DNA of 64,000 nucleotides from UBA1672 sp965263215. Its GTDB lineage: Bacteria; Pseudomonadota; Alphaproteobacteria; Micavibrionales; Micavibrionaceae. Under the pieces are notes generated by a model that was not told where the DNA came from, did no database searches, and was given only the letters and a program-made list of their open reading frames with translations. Position 1 is the first letter of the stretch. The number at the start of each line of letters is the position of its first letter. The DNA is taken from positions 2,232,001 through 2,296,000 of the forward strand of contig OZ253663.1 of the NCBI GenBank assembly GCA_965263215.1, given 5' to 3'. Of this stretch, positions 53,331 to 62,918 are shown in pieces. A program made the position numbers and the translations under genes.

Positions 53331-54187
53331 AATATCACCTCAAAACATGTTCCATGATCAGTATCTTTTAACCGCAATGTACCGCCATGGGCATCCATCA
53401 GATTAACAGATAAAGTTAAACCAATTCCTATCCCCGACACACCTTCGCTCAAACGATCATCGCCGCGTGAAAAAGGTTGGAAAATGGTTTCTTTCAAATC
53501 ATAGGGAATGCCCGGCCCATCGTCCTGCACCGTTATGATGGTTTGCCCTTCATCTTGATACGCGGATATTTTCAGGAACTTTCCATCAGGAGCGTATTTT
53601 TCAACGTTACTGATTAAGTTCACGAGCACCTGCTCCAGTACCGCGCGATCAGCGTTCGCCGTTCCTGCATTACACTCCAGTTGTATCTCTGTGCCGTTTT
53701 GGTTAAACAAGGGCCTGAAGCCATCCGCAACGCCTGTGACAAGCGCATCGATGTCTTCTTCTTTTTTACTTAAGGACAGACGCTCCCCATGCGTGAACAT
53801 CAGAATATTATGCACCAAACGATTAAGGCGCGCGCTTTCTTGTTCCAAAATTGCCACCTTCTTAAGCGCGCTTGACTGGTCTGATACATCCTCTTTCAAT
53901 AAATCAATATAGAGCTGTAGATTGGTGAGCGGCGTTTTAAGCTCATGCGACACCTGATTGATGAAGGACACTTTTTGTGTGGCCGAACCAAGAGCACGCA
54001 AATGCGCAATCAAAAAAAATCCGCCGACGCACAAAAAATAAACCGTCATGATTTTGATCAATGCAAGATATTTGATCTGTAACGGTGAGGGCGTATCGGA
54101 GTGAATAAATACATGTCCGATACCGTTAATCGCGGCAATCGGAATAATGATGATGAACACCAATATAAAAATAAGTTGTTTATTCAT
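53327..54187 (-). CDS. Sensor histidine kinase
   Basis: 286 residues. Two membrane helices near the N terminus (LIFILVFIIIIPIAAI and IMTVYFLCVGGFFLIAHL) enclose a short periplasmic loop of about 20 residues, so sensing may occur in or near the membrane. The HisKA H-box SHELKTPLTNLQL and the HATPase motifs NLISNVEKY, DDGPGI and GIGIGLTL follow. It is the partner of the downstream PhoB-type regulator. Confidence 0.93.
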   Translation of the reverse strand: MNKQLIFILVFIIIIPIAAINGIGHVFIHSDTPSPLQIKYLALIKIMTVYFLCVGGFFLIAHLRALGSATQKVSFINQVSHELKTPLTNLQLYIDLLKEDVSDQSSALKKVAILEQESARLNRLVHNILMFTHGERLSLSKKEEDIDALVTGVADGFRPLFNQNGTEIQLECNAGTANADRAVLEQVLVNLISNVEKYAPDGKFLKISAYQDEGQTIITVQDDGPGIPYDLKETIFQPFSRGDDRLSEGVSGIGIGLTLSVNLMDAHGGTLRLKDTDHGTCFEVIF

Positions 54188-54270
54188 GCAAGGAACCTAA
54201 GTAAGGCATAGCCATATATATCGATACCATTTTTATGCGCTATTTTCTACAAGACCTTTAATGATTAACC

Positions 54271-55824
54271 CTATCCGCATTTTGGAACTACAGCAGCACT
54301 CTGTATATCGACATCTTCTTTATTGAAGACAATATCCCGATCTGACGAAATGTTCATCTCCGTTAAGATTTCACCATAAGTCGGCGGAATGTATTTAGGT
54401 GAGCGCACATATTGACGCCAAGACCGAAGCGGTTTCGTTACCGGCATAATCCATTCATGCGGGCCCCATATTGGTTGTTTAGAGGCCAGATCAACTGTCG
54501 GGTCTGCCCAAATTTCTGGCTCTCGGTAATTCACACTCATTTTTATATAAGCATGAACACTCACGTTTTCGGTTTGGAATTCTCTCTGATACGCCCTTTT
54601 TAAATATTGCGTATATTGAATGGCCATATTGGGCATCGTTGTGATGCGAAAACATTGGCGTTTACTGAGATAATTTTCTGCAGGCACAAAAGCAACTTTA
54701 TTGATTTCAGGCATATCAACGACGAATGAGGCCGTATAAACGGCCTTGTCGTTCAACATCATGCGCCACGTGTAATTATCCATGTGCCCCTTCCATGCGG
54801 TCTCAAGATTTGTGTGCCACAATGCCATCATGGGAACAAGAATTTGCACGAACAACCAAACAGATACAAACGATATAATTACAATACGATACGGGTATGA
54901 ATATTTAGTGCCCTCGCCAATATAAAGCTTCCGGCCAGTTGAACGCCGCACTTTATTTATTATTCTTCTCGGCCAATCAGGATCAAAGAACAGTAAAGTC
55001 GCCGCTATGGTCATATAAGGAAAGATACCTATGTGAAAAAGTTGAGCATTGGCTGCGTGAAAACACACATATAGTGCAAACACCCAAGGACGCGTAGTGC
55101 GCTTCAATAACAAAGGCGCACCAATAATATGCAGAGCTATAACGCCATAAGCCCCAAGAGCAATCGGCGCATCAAAAAAGAACAACCAGCCCACGTATGG
55201 GATATCCAGCAAGTCTGGCCTGATCCACGTACCCAGCGGTTGTAGCTGTAGCCAATCAGGATTAATTTTAACAAGCCCCGCAAAAATCAGAATAATTTCT
55301 GTTTGTAATTTTAAGGCCCAATAACACCATCCGGGTATGGTATCATCGCGCGCCTTTTTGTTCTTTCCTATGCGCGTTCGGATATAGGAATCGATTGACC
55401 ACACTCTGTTTGCGGGCATAAAACTCATAAGGCCCAAATACAGCAAAAGCATGTAATAGTGGTTCAAATAATTTTCCGGTGCGATAATAAAGAAATACAT
55501 CACGATGATCGTCGTGATTGGCATAACAAAACGATAGAACAAACCAAAAATAATGAACAGCGCGCCAATCGGCAGCATATAGACAAAGAACTCTATAAGA
55601 ACAGGATTGGATTGAACCCATTCAAAACCATGAAAGCTGGCCTTAAAATCAGTGAAACTATATTGAGCGCCGCGCTTGATATAGGGAAAGCCATGCAGAA
55701 AATCGCGCATCAACAAGACGCCTAACACAATACGAAATACGGCGAGCGAAGCCCCATCTTGCTTTTCAAACAATGCGTTCGTGATGCTCTGCCATCTATC
55801 TTTTAAGGATCTTGTCTCGCCCAT
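54271..55824 (-). CDS. HTTM-domain (vitamin K-dependent carboxylase-like) membrane protein
   Basis: 517 residues with about nine membrane helices. The pattern SLAVFRIVLGVLLMRDF, NYLNHYYMLLLYLGLMSFMPANRVWSID and LKLQTEIILIFAGLVKINPDWL marks the HTTM family, homologous to vitamin K-dependent gamma-carboxylase. The soluble C-terminal 200 residues match the usual family partner domain. Bacterial members are of unknown function. It stands alone. Confidence 0.85.
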   Translation of the reverse strand: MGETRSLKDRWQSITNALFEKQDGASLAVFRIVLGVLLMRDFLHGFPYIKRGAQYSFTDFKASFHGFEWVQSNPVLIEFFVYMLPIGALFIIFGLFYRFVMPITTIIVMYFFIIAPENYLNHYYMLLLYLGLMSFMPANRVWSIDSYIRTRIGKNKKARDDTIPGWCYWALKLQTEIILIFAGLVKINPDWLQLQPLGTWIRPDLLDIPYVGWLFFFDAPIALGAYGVIALHIIGAPLLLKRTTRPWVFALYVCFHAANAQLFHIGIFPYMTIAATLLFFDPDWPRRIINKVRRSTGRKLYIGEGTKYSYPYRIVIISFVSVWLFVQILVPMMALWHTNLETAWKGHMDNYTWRMMLNDKAVYTASFVVDMPEINKVAFVPAENYLSKRQCFRITTMPNMAIQYTQYLKRAYQREFQTENVSVHAYIKMSVNYREPEIWADPTVDLASKQPIWGPHEWIMPVTKPLRSWRQYVRSPKYIPPTYGEILTEMNISSDRDIVFNKEDVDIQSAAVVPKCG

Positions 55825-55885
55825 ATAAAATACTTAGGCACTATGGCTAGTGCTGGCAAGGCGTTTATTGTTTTCTTCAGGCTTA

Positions 55886-57019
55886 TTAAACGCCGATATC
55901 TTCAACATCATGATGTTCAACCGCGTGCGTTTTCGCGCGTAAAAACAACCCGGGAATAGCGGCACTGGTGACAACCACCAACATAATGGTGGCGAACATC
56001 TCCTCAGGTATAATACCGCTTTCCAAACCAACACTGGCCGTGATAATGCCAAAACTCAGGCGATAGTTAAACATTACCCCACTGAAGGCCGCACGCGTTG
56101 GAATAAATTTACGCGCAGGAAAATAGGTGCCTAAATATTTTAATGACGTTGCCGTCAAAAACATCACAGCTGCAACCATCATATATTCCGGCGTTAAACT
56201 ACTCAGGTCGATGCGCGTACCCGAATATAGGAAAAAGATTGGCGCAAAAAAGCCAAGCACCATACCCATAAGTTTGTCTTTAACGGCCTTATTATCCTCG
56301 ACAATTCTGGACATAAACACGCCAACAGTGAACGCGACCAACGCTGGGTGGATGTGGCCTATATGCTCTGCCATTGACCCCATACCAACGATAACCACCA
56401 TGAGAAACCGTAATTCCGGTTCCGCGATTGAATTAGGGTATCTTTCGAAAACCCAAAGGCCAAAACGCGGCAGAGCAAGTACTGAAAATACCAAGATAAC
56501 AAGGAATATGCCTGTTCCCATCTCGACTTCTCCAAGAAGAATAGCGAGGGCAACCATGCTCAGAATATCAACAACAGAGGCGGCGCCAAACATGATCTGA
56601 CCGTCTTTTGTATTGAGCAAAGCTTGTTCCTTCAAAAGATGGTAAACCAATGCCAAAGACGTTGTCGAAAGCCCTATTCCAATCAAAGCCGAGGCCAGAA
56701 AACTAAGTTCCAGCCAATAGAAAGTAAACACAAATATGCCTGAAAAAGGAAGAATAAAGGAAGATAAACCAATGGTCAGGTTCGGAGCCCAATTTTCCTT
56801 TAACTCTCTAATTCGAAGTTCAAACCCCGCCACAAACATCAAGGCCATCATGCCGAAATGCGAAAGAAATTGAAGCCATGACGTTGTGTCGATATCAACA
56901 ATCAGAACTGCGAGGATCATGCCAGCGAATATTTCCAAAACCGCGCTTGATATTTTCAGCTCATACGAAATGATAGCGGCCAGAATTAAAGCCAGCGCCA
57001 CGGCCAAGGAAACTTCCAT
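55886..57019 (-). CDS. CPA2-type cation:proton antiporter
   Basis: 377 residues and about eleven membrane helices (EVSLAVALALILAAIIS first), with the Na+/H+ exchanger domain signatures ISSAVLEIFAGMILAV, FEL-type FVAGFELRIRELKE and ALIGIGLSTTSLALVYHLL. There is no C-terminal TrkA-N domain. It probably exchanges Na+ or K+ for H+ across the inner membrane. Confidence 0.88.
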   Translation of the reverse strand: MEVSLAVALALILAAIISYELKISSAVLEIFAGMILAVLIVDIDTTSWLQFLSHFGMMALMFVAGFELRIRELKENWAPNLTIGLSSFILPFSGIFVFTFYWLELSFLASALIGIGLSTTSLALVYHLLKEQALLNTKDGQIMFGAASVVDILSMVALAILLGEVEMGTGIFLVILVFSVLALPRFGLWVFERYPNSIAEPELRFLMVVIVGMGSMAEHIGHIHPALVAFTVGVFMSRIVEDNKAVKDKLMGMVLGFFAPIFFLYSGTRIDLSSLTPEYMMVAAVMFLTATSLKYLGTYFPARKFIPTRAAFSGVMFNYRLSFGIITASVGLESGIIPEEMFATIMLVVVTSAAIPGLFLRAKTHAVEHHDVEDIGV

Positions 57020-57232
57020 GAATAACCACCCTCAGGAAATGTTAAGTAAAATTAGACACTGTAAGATATTTGATCACCGTTACACTGTAAAGAAATATTC
57101 AGATTTAACGGCATAGTTAGCGCAATATCGACTGCAATTTTGCGTTACATGAAAGGAATATCAAAATTCGTACTTTAAGGACTTGCTTTTTAAACTGGAG
57201 TTGGGTAATTTTCCGTTCATCCATTTTGGTAA

Positions 57233-57306
57233 TGGGGTATGGCCAAGCGGTAAGGCACCGGTTTTTGGTATCGGTATCCCTGGTTCGAATCCAGGTACCC
57301 CAGCCA
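57233..57306 (+). tRNA. tRNA-Gln (TTG)
   Basis: A 74-nt cloverleaf with encoded CCA. The acceptor is TGGGGTA/TACCCCA, the anticodon arm is CCGGT-TTTTGGT-ATCGG with anticodon TTG, and the T arm is GGTTCGAATCC. The discriminator G and the TGGGGT start are typical of bacterial tRNA-Gln. Confidence 0.96.
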
Positions 57307-57332
57307 ATTTTCTTTCTTCAAAAGATCTAAAA

Positions 57333-58307
57333 TCAAAACCACTTTAATTTTTTGAACAACCACACTTGGCCTGAGACCAAAGCCACGAGCATGGCACAGA
57401 AGATGAAAAATGCATCTTGGTTATCTGCCCCCGGAATACCGCCAATATTAATGCCAAGCAATCCGGTCAAAAAACCCAGCGGTAAGAAAATCGCCGCAAT
57501 TACGGACAGGACATACATGTTTTTATTCAAACGATCAGATAACGCATTGGTTAGCTCATCCTTGACGATTTGCGCGCGCTCTCGAACTGTATCAAGATCT
57601 TCAACATAACGGACAAGACGATCATAGGATTCTTGCAACTGCCTTCTGTGCTGCGCGTCAATCCAACCTTGCTCGCAGGTTCTTAAATGCGCGATAACGT
57701 CACGCTGCGGCGTAATATGACGACGAAAAACAATAGCCTTTCTACGAATATCAACAATTTCCTGACGCTCAGAAATATCCGGGCTCTCCATCACCTTTTC
57801 TTCCACATCATCTGTGCGCTCATTCAATTCGGTCAGCGTCGGCTCCATACGCTCAAACAAACGCGCAGAGAGCATCACCAGAAAATCTGCGGCATTCTTC
57901 GGGCCATTACCTGCCATAAGGCGTTCACGGATATCTTGAATGGCCTTAACATTCCTGCGTTGTAGGGAAATAATACGATCAGGGCCCACCCATAAGCGCA
58001 CAGAGAGCATGTCTTCCGGCTCGGCATTTTCATTCAAATTCATACCACGTAAAATAAGCAACACACCATTTTCAAATTCCAAAATACGTGGCCGTGTTTC
58101 TTCTGCTAACAAAGCATTTAATATTAAATCATCGAGATATGACACCTCTTTACGGAGCCAATCACGCGTTCCCTCATTGGCGGCATCCAAATGAACCCAC
58201 GCCAATTCTTCGCTTTTTATCTTCTTGCTGATTTCGGCACCCTCAAGCACGTTACCGCTACCATTTTTACTTATTTCACAAGCATGAAGAATACAGCTTC
58301 CGGTCAT
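57333..58307 (-). CDS. zntB: ZntB-type CorA-family metal transporter
   Basis: 324 residues. A long cytoplasmic domain with coiled coils is followed by two C-terminal membrane helices and the signature LTGLLGINIGGIPG; GIN in place of GMN is typical of ZntB, which transports Zn2+ (uptake by proton coupling in recent work, efflux in older work). The YEDLDTVRE... helix before the first membrane span is the family stalk. Confidence 0.92.
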   Translation of the reverse strand: MTGSCILHACEISKNGSGNVLEGAEISKKIKSEELAWVHLDAANEGTRDWLRKEVSYLDDLILNALLAEETRPRILEFENGVLLILRGMNLNENAEPEDMLSVRLWVGPDRIISLQRRNVKAIQDIRERLMAGNGPKNAADFLVMLSARLFERMEPTLTELNERTDDVEEKVMESPDISERQEIVDIRRKAIVFRRHITPQRDVIAHLRTCEQGWIDAQHRRQLQESYDRLVRYVEDLDTVRERAQIVKDELTNALSDRLNKNMYVLSVIAAIFLPLGFLTGLLGINIGGIPGADNQDAFFIFCAMLVALVSGQVWLFKKLKWF

Positions 58308-58513
58308 TTGTTATCTTTCATATTTTATGACGTATTTTACGCATAACAGCATAAAACCAAAATCAGGTAATCACCAGCGATAAAAAGTAAGGCACGCGCC
58401 AAATAAACTTCATGAAAAACAGATAACCCATGGATTTATTCTAAATTTTGCCATATAACCAACCCGAAAAGAAGGCTCGCCTCTTACAGTTTAGATAACA
58501 ATACTGAACGAGC

Positions 58514-59617
58514 ATGATGATAATACGCAAACTATCAAACACACTCTCTAAGCCAGTCGTTTTACATTACGTACTGCCGGTGTTAATGGTTTATTTAATC
58601 ATCGGAACGGTGGCACAAAAATATATCGGCTTATACGAAGCCACGAAAATATTCTTCGCATCACCAATATTATGGATTGATTTTATTCCCCTGCCCGGTT
58701 TTCCAATTCTTATTGGAATCATCTTTCTGAACTTGACGTTTAAACTACTTTTCAAAAGCCCATGGAATCTAAAAAACGCAGGTAACATTATCACACATAT
58801 AGGCGCAATTTTATTACTGCTTGGCGGGCTTTTCACGGCTCTATTCAGCAATGAAGGATATATGGACCTTACCAAAGGTCAGGCCAAAATGTTTGTTTCC
58901 GACTATCATACCCGTCAATTTGCTCTACTCGATGAACGCGGTGAAGACGTTCAAACATTCTCTCATGACGCATTAAATGCGGGGCAAAAAATCTCGATAC
59001 CAAACACGCCCATAAAAATTGAAATTCTAGAAACGTGCCGTAATTGTAAAATCGTCGCACGCGAAGATGCCAAAGACGATTATCACAGCATGGCAAAGCA
59101 CATGTCGTTAGTTGACGATGATCTAAAAAACCTAAACGAAGAAAACATGGCGGGATTGACCTTTCGGATCAACGGAACCGAAAATGATGGCGTTTACGTT
59201 GTTCTTGAAGATATTCCAAAGCTTCCTGAAGTAACGCTCAATGACGCGACATACCAATTCACACTACGCCGGGAACAACGCAAGCTTCCCTTTCGCATTG
59301 AATTACTCGAATTTACGCGTGAGATGCACCCCGGAACAGCCATGGCCAAATCATACCAATCTCGCGTGCGGATATATGACGGCAAAGCGCAATGGGAAAG
59401 CTTGATCAGTATGAATGCCCCGTTAAGATATAAGGGATACACATTCTTTCAGTCCTCCTTCATTGCAACACCTGATGGTGACATTTCGGTCTTGGCGGTT
59501 GTCTGGAATGCTGGTCGCGCCTTCCCCTATATCTCTGGTATAGCCATGTGTCTGGGCATTATTCTGCACATGTTCGTGCGCCGCAGAAAAAGTAAGGGGG
59601 TAAAAAATGTTGCGTAA
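58514..59617 (+). CDS. ResB-like cytochrome c biogenesis protein
   Basis: 367 residues. Three N-terminal membrane helices (ending IGAILLLLGGLFTALF), a periplasmic domain of about 210 residues with a CRNCK (Cys-x-x-Cys-Lys) motif, and one C-terminal helix. MHPGTAMAKSYQSRVRI, PLRYKGYTFFQSSF and the overall topology match ResB of System II. With CcsA it brings haem and apocytochrome together in the periplasm. It overlaps ccsA by 11 bp. Confidence 0.85.
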   Translation: MMIIRKLSNTLSKPVVLHYVLPVLMVYLIIGTVAQKYIGLYEATKIFFASPILWIDFIPLPGFPILIGIIFLNLTFKLLFKSPWNLKNAGNIITHIGAILLLLGGLFTALFSNEGYMDLTKGQAKMFVSDYHTRQFALLDERGEDVQTFSHDALNAGQKISIPNTPIKIEILETCRNCKIVAREDAKDDYHSMAKHMSLVDDDLKNLNEENMAGLTFRINGTENDGVYVVLEDIPKLPEVTLNDATYQFTLRREQRKLPFRIELLEFTREMHPGTAMAKSYQSRVRIYDGKAQWESLISMNAPLRYKGYTFFQSSFIATPDGDISVLAVVWNAGRAFPYISGIAMCLGIILHMFVRRRKSKGVKNVA

Positions 59618-61472
59618 CTACCTTACATTTATCTTACTGCTTTTCGTTTATGCGTTACCCACGCCTGCAGATGCCAACACGTTAAACATAGAAGACTTTG
59701 CAACGCTTCCCGTCATGCATGAAGGACGCATCAAGCCAATTGACAGTTTTGCACGGTCATTACAAAAGAAGTTTTCCGGTCACGATCAGGATGCCATGCT
59801 GTGGCTTACGGAAACATTATTTAATCCTGCTCTATCCGAAAACACGCCCATTTTAAAAATATCAAACCCAGACCTTCTTAATATGCTGGAGCTTGAAAAA
59901 CGAAAAAACAAACTTTTTTCTTACAAAAAGGTTGTCGATACGCTGGACACAAAGCAACAAATTTTACGCTCAATCCTTGAAACGCCTCAAGATGAATGGA
60001 CAACAGCGCAAAGTGATTTCATTAAATTACAAGAGAATACGGTGCTTCTTGGTAACCTTCTCAGCAGCTTATCCTTGTTTCTTCCACTCTCTGTTCAACT
60101 ACCCGATGATGTGCCTGTTTCACTACACCCCTATGCCAATAAAAGACTAAGTTTCTTTGATGCGAACCTATTCAAAGATGTTTTAAAAACTGAAATTGAA
60201 AAGATTATCAATGAAAACGGTAACGCGATAGAAAACTACACGCCACCGCAACAAGCCATCGCCTATTTGTCTTTTACTCTCGCTAATTTAAACAAGACAG
60301 GTAAAACAAGCACAATCTTCAAGGTTATCCCTTCTAAAAATACGGGCGAGTGGCACGCGCCATGGGAAGTCACGCTAGATGAGCACAGCGCGGCGCAACA
60401 TTCTGAACTATTTATGGCATGGCAATCCTTGGCCGTAGCATTTCATGAGGGCAATGCTGAAACATGGTCATCAAACTTAGCCAAAATAAAACAACTATCC
60501 CTTATACAAGAAGACAGCAACATACGTCAGGCCGCCATCCAAAAAGAATACTTATACAACAAAGTAAATCCGTTTTATATCAGTATGTTGCTATACACAC
60601 TCTCATTGTTAAGTGTAGCAATATACGCATATTGGAAACGCAGTGTTTTGATAAAGCTATCCGCACTGTCATTAGGCGCTGGCGCAGCAATCCATACAGC
60701 AGGCATAACGGCACGCATTTATATTCTGGAACGCCCGCCAGTCAGCACACTTTACGAGTCCATTATCTTTGTCGGCCTTATCGCCGCCCTTTACGGACTT
60801 ATCGCATTTGCACGCGGTAAGGAGTCCTTCTGGCTTATACTCGCAGCAGGCTCTGGGGTCACACTTCACCTGCTTGGATTTTCTTTTGATCAAGACGGCG
60901 ATAATTTAATGATGCTCACCGCTGTTCTGAATACCAATTTCTGGCTTGCCACGCATGTTATCTGCATCACGATGGGATATGCTTTTTGTATTATCACAAG
61001 CTTACTCGCGCACTACGCCCTTATAACAAGCGCGATGAATAAATATAATGATGCGTTATTTAAGCATATTCATCATGTTGCGCTTCTTGCTCTTCTTTTT
61101 TCGACTGTCGGCACAGTTTTGGGTGGTATCTGGGCAGACCAAAGTTGGGGACGTTTCTGGGGTTGGGACCCAAAAGAAAACGGCGCTTTACTGATTGTTC
61201 TGTGGCTCATTTGGATACTGCATGGCCGGATCAGTGGGCAAATAAAAAAACCGCTGGCGATTGCGGGGCTTGCGTATCTCTCCGTTATTGTTGCCCTTTC
61301 ATGGTTTGGTGTAAACTTGCTCAGTGTTGGACTACACGCATACGGATTTACGGACTCCGCCGCATGGACACTCGGCGTGTTTACTGCGCTTGAAACTATT
61401 GTTATTGGCGGACTTTTATACATACAACAGCAAGATAAGAAACAATGTGATGGATTGGTATCAGGTCGTTAA
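59607..61472 (+). CDS. ccsA: CcsA-type cytochrome c synthase with long periplasmic N-terminal domain
   Basis: 621 residues. A signal peptide and 310-residue periplasmic domain (MHEGRIKPIDSFARSLQKK near its start) precede eight membrane helices with the haem-handling WWD motif (WGRFWGWDPKENGALLIVL) and flanking His residues. The protein attaches haem to apocytochromes c. The long N-terminal domain is shared with fused or extended CcsA of Bacteroidetes and deltaproteobacteria-like groups. AAGGGGG lies upstream of its start. Confidence 0.92.
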   Translation: MLRNYLTFILLLFVYALPTPADANTLNIEDFATLPVMHEGRIKPIDSFARSLQKKFSGHDQDAMLWLTETLFNPALSENTPILKISNPDLLNMLELEKRKNKLFSYKKVVDTLDTKQQILRSILETPQDEWTTAQSDFIKLQENTVLLGNLLSSLSLFLPLSVQLPDDVPVSLHPYANKRLSFFDANLFKDVLKTEIEKIINENGNAIENYTPPQQAIAYLSFTLANLNKTGKTSTIFKVIPSKNTGEWHAPWEVTLDEHSAAQHSELFMAWQSLAVAFHEGNAETWSSNLAKIKQLSLIQEDSNIRQAAIQKEYLYNKVNPFYISMLLYTLSLLSVAIYAYWKRSVLIKLSALSLGAGAAIHTAGITARIYILERPPVSTLYESIIFVGLIAALYGLIAFARGKESFWLILAAGSGVTLHLLGFSFDQDGDNLMMLTAVLNTNFWLATHVICITMGYAFCIITSLLAHYALITSAMNKYNDALFKHIHHVALLALLFSTVGTVLGGIWADQSWGRFWGWDPKENGALLIVLWLIWILHGRISGQIKKPLAIAGLAYLSVIVALSWFGVNLLSVGLHAYGFTDSAAWTLGVFTALETIVIGGLLYIQQQDKKQCDGLVSGR

Positions 61473-61917
61473 AACACTCCATATAATAAGCTCGACAATC
61501 CTATTCGGTACGGGAATAGGCATTGCCTTTTTTATGTTCAGATCACATTTCACAGACAATGTCCAAGAGAAGTTTTATGCCATACGCACAACTGTATTAG
61601 CCGATTATGTCTTCACGTTTCCAGCCGTTATCTTTCAACCCTTAACTGGCATCGCCTTAATACATATGGGCGGGCATGAATGGACAGATCTGTGGCTTGT
61701 CATTACCTACGTAATATATATCATTGCAGGGTTATGTTGGCTGCCCGTTGTCTGGATACAGATACAGTTAAAGCAGATACTTGCAAAATCTATTGAAAAT
61801 GGCACTGACCTGCCAGATCGTTATTTCAGACTTTTTAAAATCTGGTTTATGCTCGGTTGGCCTGCCTTTATTGGATTGGTGATTGTCTTTTTCTTGATGG
61901 AATTTAAACCAATATGA
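61450..61917 (+). CDS. DUF2269 membrane protein
   Basis: 155 residues from ATG 61450, inside the ccsA 3' end. Four membrane helices begin with WYQVVKTLHIISSTILFGTGIGIAFFMF, the DUF2269 signature, and end with IWFMLGWPAFIGLVIVFFLMEFKP. The function is unknown; members often sit with redox or lipid genes. The longer frame from 61324 is an overlap artefact. Confidence 0.85.
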   Translation: MDWYQVVKTLHIISSTILFGTGIGIAFFMFRSHFTDNVQEKFYAIRTTVLADYVFTFPAVIFQPLTGIALIHMGGHEWTDLWLVITYVIYIIAGLCWLPVVWIQIQLKQILAKSIENGTDLPDRYFRLFKIWFMLGWPAFIGLVIVFFLMEFKPI

Positions 61918-62918
61918 ATACAACACAAAAAAATGGGATATGGTTTGTCTATGATGGTGAGTGCCCCATGTGCACACAGGCAGCCTTTGCATTTAAAATG
62001 AAGGAGCAATATGGATCTTTGCATTTGGTCAATGCGCGGGAGGCACAAAACGACAATCTGATGGCACAAATCAATGAACGCGGCTTTGATCTTGATGAGG
62101 GCATGGTTATTTATGACGGCAAGTCATTCTTTCATGGTAAAGATGCCTTACGTTTTATGGCGCGCGCGGGAAGAAGCAAAGATATATTCAATATCACGAA
62201 CAAAGTCTTTCATTCTGATCTTATGGCCAAGCTTATATATCCGTGGATGCGTGGAGCACGCAATCTATTGCTACGCAGAAAGAGCGCGCCGCGCATAGAT
62301 AATCTAAATTTAAAAAATGAGCCTATATTTAAATCTGTGTTCGGAGATGACTGGAATAAGCTCCCACCTGCCCTACAAAAACATTACGCCAACCGCCCTT
62401 ACACCGATGACATTGTCACCGTAGAAGGTGTTATGGATGTTTACTGTGGGGGCCCGATTAAACTTCTCGCACCCATCTTTTGGCTCTTGGGGGGTATTCC
62501 GCCACACAACGAAAAAAACGTCCCTGTCACGGTTCATTTCGAAAGCGACCAAAACACAAAGTCATTTCACTTTAATCGTATTTTTCATTTCAAGAACAAG
62601 AAACCATACAGCTTTCGCTCTCGCATGGTGCAAATTGAGGGTAATGAACTGATTGAAATCATGCGGTTTGGTATTGGGTGGCGCATGGCTTACGTTTGGG
62701 ACAATGACCGTATAAAGCTCAAGCACAAAGGCTATGCGCTGAGGCTTTTTGGTCATTTTATTCCTCTGCCTGCCGCACTATTACTTGGTGAGGGCTACGC
62801 GGAGGAAATACCCGTGAATAACCAATCCTTTGATATGTTGGTTACAATGAAACATCCTTGGTGGGGTAAAATTTATGACTATCGCGGGCACTTTACGGTG
62901 ATTGAAAAGCATGATTAA
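61914..62918 (+). CDS. DCC (thioredoxin-like) and DUF4166 fusion
   Basis: 334 residues. Residues 1-125 are a DCC-type thiol oxidoreductase-like domain with the founding motif VYDGECPMCT (here DGECPMC) near the N terminus. Residues 135-334 are DUF4166 (LPPALQKHYANRP, FGIGWRMAYVWDNDRIKLKHKGYALRL). DUF4166 is more usually seen beside or fused to NAD-binding reductases, and one follows immediately, with an 8-bp overlap. The pairing suggests a pathway in which DCC supplies redox input; the substrate is unknown. Confidence 0.85.
   Translation: MNTTQKNGIWFVYDGECPMCTQAAFAFKMKEQYGSLHLVNAREAQNDNLMAQINERGFDLDEGMVIYDGKSFFHGKDALRFMARAGRSKDIFNITNKVFHSDLMAKLIYPWMRGARNLLLRRKSAPRIDNLNLKNEPIFKSVFGDDWNKLPPALQKHYANRPYTDDIVTVEGVMDVYCGGPIKLLAPIFWLLGGIPPHNEKNVPVTVHFESDQNTKSFHFNRIFHFKNKKPYSFRSRMVQIEGNELIEIMRFGIGWRMAYVWDNDRIKLKHKGYALRLFGHFIPLPAALLLGEGYAEEIPVNNQSFDMLVTMKHPWWGKIYDYRGHFTVIEKHD

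Noticed and set aside
61324..61449. N-terminal extension of the DUF2269 protein
   Set aside because: It lies wholly inside ccsA in another frame, and the family signature begins at ATG 61450.
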